Shown here: positions 23,957 through 30,176 of the stretch, piece after piece | Layout: each line of letters opens with the position of its first letter | Numbering within the stretch: the first letter of the stretch is position 1 | Position numbers and translations under genes: made by a program | The notes under the pieces: model-generated | Databases searched by the model: none | The model's input: only the letters and a program-made list of their open reading frames with translations | What the model was told of the DNA's origin: nothing | Source of the DNA: Patescibacteria group bacterium | Lineage (GTDB): Bacteria; Patescibacteriota; Gracilibacteria; UM-FILTER-43-11 | Assembly: GCA_029260985.1 (NCBI GenBank) | Contig: JAJDCE010000041.1 | Location: forward strand, 1-30,176 | DNA length: 30,176 bases | Direction: 5' to 3'

Positions 23957-25057
23957 CTACAGCGAAAATTGTAAATGAAATGTTGTACCTTCATTTTCCT
24001 TGCTTCTAAAACTAATACTTCCTCCAAAAATCTGCATAATTTGATGAGCTATATACAAACTCAATCCACTTCCTTCATTTGCCCCCAATGAAGCATTGGT
24101 TGCACGAAAATACTTTGTAAATATTTTTTCTTGTTCTTTGTCGGGAATTCCATAGCCCGTATCTCTGATTTTCAAAACAATATGCTCATGACTTTTTTCT
24201 GCCGTTATTTCTATTTCACCATGATCTTTATTATATATCACGGCATTTTCAATTAAAGAATAAACCACTCTATTGAGCAAAACCTCATCAGCACTCACAA
24301 AAATGCTAGCGGGAATTTTATTTAACATAATAATTTTTTTTGTCTTAATTTTTGCTTCAAATAAAGACAATTGACTACTGACTATCTCTGTTAAATCAAC
24401 TTCTTTTTTTTGCCCCTGGACCTTCCCTAACACATTTTCATTTTCAACGAAGAAAAGCAATGTTCCAATAATATTATTTAGGTTATCTATTTTGTGAAAG
24501 GCATCTTGTACACCTTCCGTAGGACTGGTTTCTTGTATCATTTGTAAAATCCATCGTGCTGAAGTGATAGGAGTTCTTAGCTGATGACTTATCATAGAAA
24601 TAAACTCACGCCTCTTTTCTTCCTGCTCCTGATTTTCCTGCTCAAATTCTTTCTTATCTGTAATCAAAAAACGAACTGCAATATATCGTTCCGGTCGCCC
24701 CTTATCATTCAAAATCGGAGCGATAGAAGTATCAACCCAGTAGTAACTGCCGTCTTTTGCCTTGTTTTTAATTTCTCCGCGCCAGTTTTTACCGCTGGAT
24801 ATCGTTTTCCAGAGGTTAACGAACATTTCATCGGGCTGATCACCGGACTTCAGAAGCCGATGATTCTGACCGATCAGTTCATCCAGAGAATATTTTGAAA
24901 CCTCAACAAATTTTTCATTGGCAAAGGTAATATCACCCTTAATATCAGCAATGGAAACTAATGCGGTTTCGTTGAGGGCAGACAACATCGCTTTAAAATC
25001 TTTTACGGAAGGATTTTGCCCCAGATCCAATTGTGTTTTGTTATTTTCTTTGCTCAT
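23957..25057 (-). CDS. Soluble PAS-domain sensor histidine kinase
   Basis: A protein of about 366 residues with no membrane segment. Order: a PAS domain (about 25-120, with ANEKFVEVSKYSLDELIGQNHRLL) followed by a PAC-like end (GSYYWVDTSIAPI), a short coiled coil (EQENQEQEEKR), HisKA with phospho-acceptor His in MISHQLRTPI, and an ATPase domain with ENAVIYN, DTGYGIP and GSGLSLYI boxes. All catalytic boxes are present. The PAS core is of the aerotaxis-like type (GQNHRLLKSG), which can bind heme or FAD, but no ligand residue is certain. TATAAT lies two bases before the upstream ATG (25066), so ATG 25057 is the likelier start. No response regulator is adjacent. Confidence 0.9.
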   Translation of the reverse strand: MSKENNKTQLDLGQNPSVKDFKAMLSALNETALVSIADIKGDITFANEKFVEVSKYSLDELIGQNHRLLKSGDQPDEMFVNLWKTISSGKNWRGEIKNKAKDGSYYWVDTSIAPILNDKGRPERYIAVRFLITDKKEFEQENQEQEEKRREFISMISHQLRTPITSARWILQMIQETSPTEGVQDAFHKIDNLNNIIGTLLFFVENENVLGKVQGQKKEVDLTEIVSSQLSLFEAKIKTKKIIMLNKIPASIFVSADEVLLNRVVYSLIENAVIYNKDHGEIEITAEKSHEHIVLKIRDTGYGIPDKEQEKIFTKYFRATNASLGANEGSGLSLYIAHQIMQIFGGSISFRSKENEGTTFHLQFSL

Positions 25058-25066
25058 AAAAAACAT

Positions 25067-25394
25067 CCATTATAATACAAGGTATCTCTTAACTTTCCCC
25101 GCCAACTCATTAGTCGCAATATCAGATCTTATTTTTTGATATTTTTTGTTCATTTTTTATTTTTTCATTAACCTGATTTTAGCACAAACCTTTGCTTATG
25201 TAATAGTTAATATCAAAAAGTTAACTCAATGTTTAGAACCTCTTTTTTTATTATCTTTTTGCGATTAGCTGCTTAGCGCTAAAGCGGGAACTTTGTTATT
25301 TGCGATTAATAATGTAATTACCTCTTTAGTTTCAGCCATATTCCTGTATAATTGTCAGCCAGATTCTTTTTTATGATTAATCAATCTCAAGTTC
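25067..25394. other. Intergenic region between divergent regulators
   Basis: This 328-base, very AT-rich gap carries promoters for both sides and no convincing gene. On the plus strand TGTATAAT ends at 25352 and an ATG follows at 25373 with spacing nearly identical to that of the sigma gene at 26583. That ATG opens a 13-codon frame that stops at 25414, one base out of phase with the main gene. Confidence 0.55.
25345..25352 (+). promoter_or_regulatory. -10 element of the fused sigma gene
   Basis: TGTATAAT at 25345-25352 is 20 bases ahead of ATG 25373. The paralogous sigma gene has TGTATAAT 21 bases ahead of its ATG. There is no TGTAAC at the corresponding -35 spacing here. Confidence 0.5.
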
Positions 25395-26516
25395 GTGGGA
25401 AAGTCATCGCTTAAAAAAGGGCAAAATTCAACTTTGAACGACAAATTATTCACATACTTGATGGTTTGTTTTAATTTCGATCGTCCGGCTGCGGAGGTGA
25501 TGTATTTTAAATTGCTAAAGAAAATGGGTACGAAGGTTTCTGTTTTGGATTCGGTTGGGTTATTTTCGGTGGCAACTGAGAAGCTCGATAAAGCGCTTAA
25601 TGATCCGAAGTCAACTTATTCTCATCAGCACGAATTGCCCATCACCAAAGGGGCAGGTCGCAAAATGGAGCAGGTAAAGATTCAGTCTATATTATCGCAA
25701 ATGAAGCCTTCGGACCGAATTCTTATTACTCTAAAATATTTACTCGATTTTACTTACTTTCAGATGGCGGCGATTATCGGTCGTCGGGAGGGGGCTCTCA
25801 GAACGTCACTGTCTCGATCAGTGAAGCGGTTCGGAGAGTATTATAAGCTATCCTTAGCTTCTAAATCTGCCCGGGTGAGCGCGACGACTGTTAAAAATTT
25901 ACTCAAAAAATTCACAATTTATCCGGCGCCCACTCATTTAACAGATGAAAAGTCTGAGGAGAGGAAGGTTGATAAGAATCAATCTGCTTTGACTTTATCC
26001 GCTCAGGCAAAATCATCACTTTCTACCAAGCTTATGAATACTTTTAAACAGTACGTTTACGCCTTTGTGGCTTTTGCATTCGTTTTTGCTGCAATATTTT
26101 ATTTTAATCAGAACTCTTATTCGTATCATTTGAATAAAGTTAATTATTCATTGGAGCAAATTGAGGCGGTCTTTGAATCTGACTCTAGTGTGCCGCTTCA
26201 AGATAAGGGTGAAATGATTGATGAGGCGGTTCTTAATTTGGCTCATTCGATTGAAGCAGCGGAAAATATTCATCATTCAGAAACTTTACTTGTGGCATTA
26301 GGGGATATTGCGGAGACCCAATTAGAGGTGAATAAGGCGCTTTCAAAGACCATTTGGTCTCGTGAAACCAGCGCTAGCCTTGATGATTTTCTGGATACTC
26401 TTGAGGTGTTAATGGAACAGCAGAAGCTCTTGAAGCAGGCTCTGTCACATGTGCAATCGGAACTTGATAGCGGGGAGACGGATGTGAATATTGATATTGA
26501 GACTCAATTAGATTGA
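25395..26516 (+). CDS. Membrane-tethered sigma-70-like fusion protein
   Basis: A 373-residue fusion. Residues 15-75 match sigma region 2 but are degraded: where the neighbour has the Trp-containing -10 helix (FKTWIFTIAYRLLMNAWRD), this has VGLFSVATEKLDKALND. Residues 95-152 are a good region 4 (LKYLLDFTYFQMAAIIGRREG, RTSLSRSVKRF). A basic linker leads to one membrane helix (about 219-237), then FNQNSYSYHLNK and a helical domain ending VNIDIETQLD. The C-terminal half is homologous to residues 65-250 of the protein at 27145. The only possible start in frame is GTG 25395, which lacks a ribosome site. It may sequester DNA or RNA polymerase at the membrane, or act as an anti-sigma-like decoy. Confidence 0.78.
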   Translation: MGKSSLKKGQNSTLNDKLFTYLMVCFNFDRPAAEVMYFKLLKKMGTKVSVLDSVGLFSVATEKLDKALNDPKSTYSHQHELPITKGAGRKMEQVKIQSILSQMKPSDRILITLKYLLDFTYFQMAAIIGRREGALRTSLSRSVKRFGEYYKLSLASKSARVSATTVKNLLKKFTIYPAPTHLTDEKSEERKVDKNQSALTLSAQAKSSLSTKLMNTFKQYVYAFVAFAFVFAAIFYFNQNSYSYHLNKVNYSLEQIEAVFESDSSVPLQDKGEMIDEAVLNLAHSIEAAENIHHSETLLVALGDIAETQLEVNKALSKTIWSRETSASLDDFLDTLEVLMEQQKLLKQALSHVQSELDSGETDVNIDIETQLD

Positions 26517-26531
26517 TGCCGATAAAGTTGA

Positions 26532-26561
26532 TGTAACGAATTTACCCTGTTTGTGTATAAT
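26532..26561 (+). promoter_or_regulatory. ECF-like promoter of the sigma gene
   Basis: TGTAAC (26532-26537), 16 bases, then TGTATAAT (26554-26561), 21 bases before the ATG. TGTAAC is a -35 known for some ECF sigma factors (Bacillus SigX type). The same TGTAAC-16-TGTA layout precedes the next gene. Confidence 0.55.
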
Positions 26562-26582
26562 TATTGAACCTAATCTGTTTTT

Positions 26583-27095
26583 ATGTCCGGGCAACAGCAA
26601 TTTACTGATCACTATCACCAGGTAAAAGATCAACTCTTTACTTTTTTGATGGTGCGTCTTAATTACAATACGGCAGTTGCTGAAGATTTGCTGATGGATG
26701 TGGTGTTACGGGCCTATGAAAAATTTGATCGTTTTGATGAAAACAAAGGTTCTTTTAAGACGTGGATTTTTACCATAGCCTACCGGCTTTTGATGAATGC
26801 GTGGCGGGATCAGAAAAAGACTGTCTCTCTCGATTTTCTTGAGGGGGAGGGTTTGTATCTTGCGACAACTGATTTTAAGGACGATACGGATTTGATTCTT
26901 GAGCAAGGAAGAATTTCTGATGTGTTATCCCGTTTGACTGATGGAGATCGGGAGCTTATTTCGATGAAATATTTTCAGGATTTGGATTATTCGGAGATGG
27001 AGATCATTATGGGCAGGAAACAAGGGGCTATCCGAACGTCTCTTTCTCGGGCTCTGAAGCGATTTGAAAGTTTGTATCGTAAAATTTATTCTTAA
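26583..27095 (+). CDS. ECF-type RNA polymerase sigma factor
   Basis: A 170-residue sigma-70-family factor with only regions 2 and 4, as in ECF factors. Region 2 (about 16-80) includes AVAEDLLMDVVLRAYEKFDRF and the -10 helix FKTWIFTIAYRLLMNAWRDQ; region 4 (about 108-165) includes LTDGDRELISMKYFQDLDY and the helix-turn-helix GRKQGAIRTSLSRALKRF. Length is typical. The downstream gene at 27145 encodes a membrane protein that is the natural candidate regulator. The strong resemblance to the fused protein at 25395 shows a duplication. The promoter motif in front suggests that it drives its own transcription. Confidence 0.93.
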   Translation: MSGQQQFTDHYHQVKDQLFTFLMVRLNYNTAVAEDLLMDVVLRAYEKFDRFDENKGSFKTWIFTIAYRLLMNAWRDQKKTVSLDFLEGEGLYLATTDFKDDTDLILEQGRISDVLSRLTDGDRELISMKYFQDLDYSEMEIIMGRKQGAIRTSLSRALKRFESLYRKIYS

Positions 27096-27102
27096 TTTTT
27101 TG

Positions 27103-27132
27103 TGTAACAGTTTTTAAACTCATGTGTATTAA
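27103..27132 (+). promoter_or_regulatory. Second ECF-like promoter copy
   Basis: TGTAAC (27103-27108), 16 bases, TGTATTAA (27125-27132), starting eight bases after the sigma stop. The AAGGGG ribosome site for the next ATG lies at 27131-27136, so a transcript starting here would be nearly leaderless. Confidence 0.45.
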
Positions 27133-27144
27133 GGGGTGATTATT

Positions 27145-28749
27145 ATGAACTCAAACCATTCTAAACACATCATTGGCAAGCTTAAACAATTTAAAGGATT
27201 TAAAGTTCGACCTGAACTTGATCAGCAAATTGTAAAAGCCCTTAAAAATGCTCAGGTTGAGCAGGCTTTTGATGCGTTAAAAGGTGAACGTTCTTATTTT
27301 ACTTATTTAATTCAATTTATTATGACGAATACTAAAAAATACGTTGCCGCTTTTGCCGCAGTGGTTTTGGTGATTGGTGGTTTATTCTATTTTAATCAGA
27401 ATTCATACGCTTATCATTTAAATAAGGCTAAAGTAGCTCTAAACCAATTAGAAAATGTATTGGCGGGTAACCCAACCTCTCTTACTTTTCTACCCACTAC
27501 TTATGCTCAGGACGAAGGTGCTGAGGAAGATTCTGAAGGGTTAGCCAATGAAACTCCGGTTGATGAAGATTTAATCACTGACCTTGTTGAAGAAGTGGTA
27601 GAAGAAACTGAGGCTGCTATCGAAGAGGCTGAAGAAATAGATAATCCTGAAGAGTTAGGAGATGCGCTTGAGGAGATTAGTGATGTTCAGGATGAATCAG
27701 TGGATGCTTTAGCTGATGCAGTTGAGGCCGTTGAATCTGACGAAGCTACTGAGGAGGTGACTGAAGCCCTTGAAACGACTACCGAAGAGCAGGAGCTTGT
27801 TGATGCGGCCATTGATCATGTTGATGCGGTCGAAGAAGCAGGGGGGGCAGAGGTGAACATTGACATTGAAACTACTCAGGACATTGCAGTGACTGATGCG
27901 GATGAGGGATCTGATGATGAATCTGATGACGCATCAAAATCAGAGTCTGAAGATCAAGACTCAAAGGATGATGAGGATAAGAATAATGAGGAAGATCTCT
28001 CAAAGGCTAATGAGAAGTATGAAGAAGCTAAAAAGTTTATTGAAGAATTGAAGGAGGCTGGGCTAGAAGCAGAGGCGCTTAGCAAGCTTGAGGGTAAATT
28101 AGCCAAGGTCGAAGCTGCTCTTGAAGAGGGGAAGCTTGGTCGTGTGCATGGTCTTACCACTGCCATTAAAGCTAAATCTAAGAACATTGTAAGAAAGGCA
28201 AAAAAATTGGCTGAAAGGGCCGACAAGGATGACGCTGATTCAAGTGATGACGCGGATGATGATAGTAGTGACGACCACGAAAAGGATGGAGATGATGACG
28301 CTGATTCAAAGGATGACGCAGATGATGACAGCAGTGATGATAAGAAAAAAGATAAGGATAAGAAAAAGGCCGACAAGGATGACGCTGATTTAAGTGATGG
28401 CGCAGATGATGATAGTAGTGACGATCACAAAAGGGATAAGAAAAAGGATGGAGATGATGACAGCTCCGATGATGATGTAAGCCCTGATGACAGTGATGCT
28501 TCTGCGGAAGCCGCTCCTGAATCAGCTGAGGGATCTGCTGAATCAACCGATGAAGTTGCTGCACCTACTACTGATGAGGCTGTTGTCGCTGGATCTACAC
28601 CTGACGAAACGAGTGAGGTTAAGGGTAATGAGGATAAAGGAAAATCTGAAAAGCAAAAGCGTGATGACGATGATAAAAGTAAAGATGATGATGGTTCTGA
28701 CGACTCAGATTCTGGTAAGAACAGGGGGAATTCTAAAAAAGACCGTTAA
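27145..28749 (+). CDS. Sigma-linked membrane protein with acidic tail
   Basis: A 534-residue protein from ATG 27145, which has AAGGGG eight bases upstream. Residues 1-64 are cytoplasmic and basic, 66-83 form one membrane helix, FNQNSYAYHLNK follows, then an Ala/Glu-rich helical domain (about 125-250) ending VNIDIETTQD. The layout resembles sigma-associated membrane proteins of the DUF5667 type, a possible anti-sigma. After an acidic stretch comes a helical, Lys/Ala-rich block (about 290-355), then a very long Asp/Ser/Lys tail (360-534) with internal repeats. The external polyanion could bind cations such as Ca2+, or the wall. Control of the sigma factor is inferred from position and from the fused paralog. 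Confidence 0.82.
   Translation: MNSNHSKHIIGKLKQFKGFKVRPELDQQIVKALKNAQVEQAFDALKGERSYFTYLIQFIMTNTKKYVAAFAAVVLVIGGLFYFNQNSYAYHLNKAKVALNQLENVLAGNPTSLTFLPTTYAQDEGAEEDSEGLANETPVDEDLITDLVEEVVEETEAAIEEAEEIDNPEELGDALEEISDVQDESVDALADAVEAVESDEATEEVTEALETTTEEQELVDAAIDHVDAVEEAGGAEVNIDIETTQDIAVTDADEGSDDESDDASKSESEDQDSKDDEDKNNEEDLSKANEKYEEAKKFIEELKEAGLEAEALSKLEGKLAKVEAALEEGKLGRVHGLTTAIKAKSKNIVRKAKKLAERADKDDADSSDDADDDSSDDHEKDGDDDADSKDDADDDSSDDKKKDKDKKKADKDDADLSDGADDDSSDDHKRDKKKDGDDDSSDDDVSPDDSDASAEAAPESAEGSAESTDEVAAPTTDEAVVAGSTPDETSEVKGNEDKGKSEKQKRDDDDKSKDDDGSDDSDSGKNRGNSKKDR
28219..28440 (+). repeat. Acidic-tail DNA repeats, 150-base period
   Basis: A unit of about 68 bases starting GCCGACAAGGATGACGCTGA at 28219 recurs at 28369 with few differences, mostly silent. 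A shorter partial copy lies near 28300-28340. It encodes the DADSSDDADDDSSDDH-type repeats of the tail. Confidence 0.8.
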
Positions 28750-28767
28750 AATCGTTTTTTATCCGGA

Positions 28768-28797
28768 GGGCGGAAGAGGTATTCTTCCGCCCTTTTT
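28768..28797 (+). terminator. Strong terminator of the sigma operon
   Basis: Perfect 10-bp arms GGGCGGAAGA (28768-28777) and TCTTCCGCCC (28783-28792) with a five-base loop, followed by TTTTT. Confidence 0.92.
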
Positions 28798-28830
28798 GGT
28801 ATAGTTAGGTTAGGCCTTAAAACAAAACTT

Positions 28831-30176
28831 ATGAAAACTTTCCTATCTCTTCTCTTTACTTTCCTTTTTATTCCTGTGGCTCAGGCGTCTTTTTCCGACC
28901 TTCCTGAATCTGATCCTCACTTTGGTGCCCTGTCGTATTTGGAATATGAAGGTGTTATTGGGGGTTATAGCGATGGTACGGTTCGACCAAATAACCAAAT
29001 CAATCGGGCGGAACTGGTGAAGATTCTGGTAGAAGGGCTCGGTAAAAAAACCAAGAGCAGTCACAAAAACTGCTTTCCGGATGTAAAAGAGGAGTGGTTT
29101 GCTAAATATGTGTGTTATGCGCTCGACCAAGACTGGGTGAAGGGGTATCCGGATGGAACCTACCAACCTTCTCAGAATGTGAATAAGGTAGAAGCGCTTA
29201 AGATCATCCTCAACGCCTTTGATATTGAGCAGGGGACTCCCAGCAAAGCACTGTTTAAAGACACTCCTTTTGATGCCTGGTATGCCCCTTATCTGGAGCG
29301 GGCTAAACAAAAAAATCTGACTGAAGAAGCCGGCAGTTATTTTAGTCCCAGCAATTCCCGTACGCGGGGGGAGGTGGCCGAAATGGTGGCCCGCATTATG
29401 ATGATCGATTATATGGATGATCCAGCGTATACCGATGAAATAGGCGCTGAATTCCAGACCTTTTTGCTGCTTCTGAGATTACGAAAAGATAACGGAGTCA
29501 CGACTGAGCTCAGGCTGAAAAAGGAACTGACTATGTCGGCCAGAGATCATGCAAAGGATATGGCTGAAAATATCGGTGATATGAGTCATGAGGGTTCTGA
29601 TGGCAGTCAATCCTGGGACAGAATAAAGAGATATTATGATTATCCCGGCAGGGCAGGGGAGAATGTGGGAAAAGGGGTCGTTTCAAAATACCGAAGCCCT
29701 TATCAGGCCGTGAAAGACGTTCATACTAATATATTTATGCCCGAACCTCATGAGTGTCACAATCATCGCACCACGATTCTGGCAACTTGTCTTAAGTTCA
29801 CTGACGTGGGGATTGGAGTTTATGTGAAAGACGGCAAGATGTATTTTGCGGAAGACTTCACAACAGGTGAATCCTCCGTATCTACTGATAATCCAGGTAT
29901 GGCAGTTCCTGAGGAATATTCTGGTTCCAAATACGATGTTACGATCGATGATGGAGGTGAATATACATTTACAACCGTTCAGGGGTGCAATAATGACCGT
30001 GTACGCTTAGAATACTTTATTGATTCTGGTGTCTATTTGGATAATGATAATTGCACTATTTATGAACTTTCTATTAATCCTGATGGCAGTTCCGGATTTA
30101 ACGTAATGCCTGATGAGGTGTCTGAAAATCTTTTAATCAATTTAAATTATACGAGCAATATTTACGGGTATACGAC
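28831..30176 (+). CDS. SLH and CAP-domain surface protein, truncated
   Basis: The frame runs from ATG 28831 to the window end (448 codons) with no stop. A signal peptide (MKTFLSLLFTFLFIPVAQA) is followed by three SLH repeats (about 20-68, 80-130, 142-190; GGYSDGTVRPNNQINRAE, KGYPDGTYQPSQNVNK), which anchor to the wall. Residues about 205-350 are a CAP/SCP domain (PR-1/SCP family): RDHAKDMAENIGDMSHEG, GENVGKG and a HECHNHRTTI...GIGVYVKDGKMYF end, with the His/Glu residues typical of the cleft. A beta-rich domain then begins. Its SLH repeats resemble those of the esterase at 16668. It follows the sigma operon terminator and has no clear promoter of its own in view. Function: wall-associated, otherwise unknown. 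Confidence 0.9.
   Translation, partial: MKTFLSLLFTFLFIPVAQASFSDLPESDPHFGALSYLEYEGVIGGYSDGTVRPNNQINRAELVKILVEGLGKKTKSSHKNCFPDVKEEWFAKYVCYALDQDWVKGYPDGTYQPSQNVNKVEALKIILNAFDIEQGTPSKALFKDTPFDAWYAPYLERAKQKNLTEEAGSYFSPSNSRTRGEVAEMVARIMMIDYMDDPAYTDEIGAEFQTFLLLLRLRKDNGVTTELRLKKELTMSARDHAKDMAENIGDMSHEGSDGSQSWDRIKRYYDYPGRAGENVGKGVVSKYRSPYQAVKDVHTNIFMPEPHECHNHRTTILATCLKFTDVGIGVYVKDGKMYFAEDFTTGESSVSTDNPGMAVPEEYSGSKYDVTIDDGGEYTFTTVQGCNNDRVRLEYFIDSGVYLDNDNCTIYELSINPDGSSGFNVMPDEVSENLLINLNYTSNIYGYT

Noticed and set aside
20806..26516. Alternative code with TGA read as glycine (Gracilibacteria type)
   Set aside because: TGA ends the membrane gene exactly at an ATGA overlap with the hydrogenase, no in-frame TGA interrupts conserved domains, and all genes are full length in the standard code.
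28219..28440. CRISPR-like periodic repeats
   Set aside because: The repeats are coding, unequal in spacing and encode an acidic tail; there are no unique spacers or cas genes.
27954..28564. Long antisense frames opposite the acidic tail
   Set aside because: They are Ser- or His-rich mirror images of the Asp codon repeats with no start signals.

Overview
The window is an AT-rich, tightly packed bacterial segment that reads cleanly in the standard code: most genes end in TAA or TAG, and two (20806-21324 and 25395-26516) end in TGA. Short operons with overlapping ends, promoters sitting almost on the start codon, S-layer-homology (SLH) surface proteins, a sigma factor followed by a membrane protein, and many lineage-specific membrane proteins suggest a candidate-phyla (Patescibacteria/CPR-like, possibly Peregrinibacteria-like) genome. 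That placement is inference, because no rRNA or ribosomal protein lies in the window.

Layout. 1-1290 (minus): quinolinate synthase nadA and a truncated unknown gene. 1291-2980: an intergenic region with a possible small RNA, then a GC-rich orphan gene with a leader full of hairpins. 3114-3500 (plus): a small membrane protein. 3530-10065 (minus): a copper operon running from a CsoR repressor and its palindromic operator through an HMA/TauE-like/cupredoxin fusion, a DUF2318 lipoprotein, a DsbA-like oxidoreductase and the CopA ATPase to a hemerythrin and an MsrQ-like heme membrane protein. 10150-11803: a methyltransferase and a tRNA-dihydrouridine synthase. 11854-13351: nhaA with a long attenuator-like leader, bracketed by inverted repeats. 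13418-16671: a DUF378 protein, a single-pass membrane protein, and two divergent HAMP proteins with no output domain. 16668-19121: an SLH-anchored esterase and a class 3 lipase-like protein. 19197-21374: an [FeFe]-hydrogenase operon (membrane protein, hydrogenase, Smr protein). 21510-23842: a divergent M17 aminopeptidase, a DUF1905 protein and tRNA-Asn. 23957-25066: a soluble PAS histidine kinase.

25345-28797 is the most unusual region. It holds a gene in which a degenerate sigma-70-family factor is fused to a transmembrane segment and an extracytoplasmic helical domain. Next to it is the same architecture split into two genes: a complete ECF-type sigma factor, and a membrane protein with a long acidic tail. 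The two split genes share an upstream motif (TGTAAC, 16 bases, TGTA) that resembles ECF promoters, so autoregulation is plausible. The window ends in an SLH plus CAP-domain surface protein cut off at 30176.

How it fits together: much of the content concerns the cell envelope and metal or redox handling (copper export and thiol chemistry, sodium/proton exchange, hydrogen metabolism, surface-anchored hydrolases), together with membrane-linked sensing (HAMP pair, histidine kinase, membrane-tethered sigma factor).
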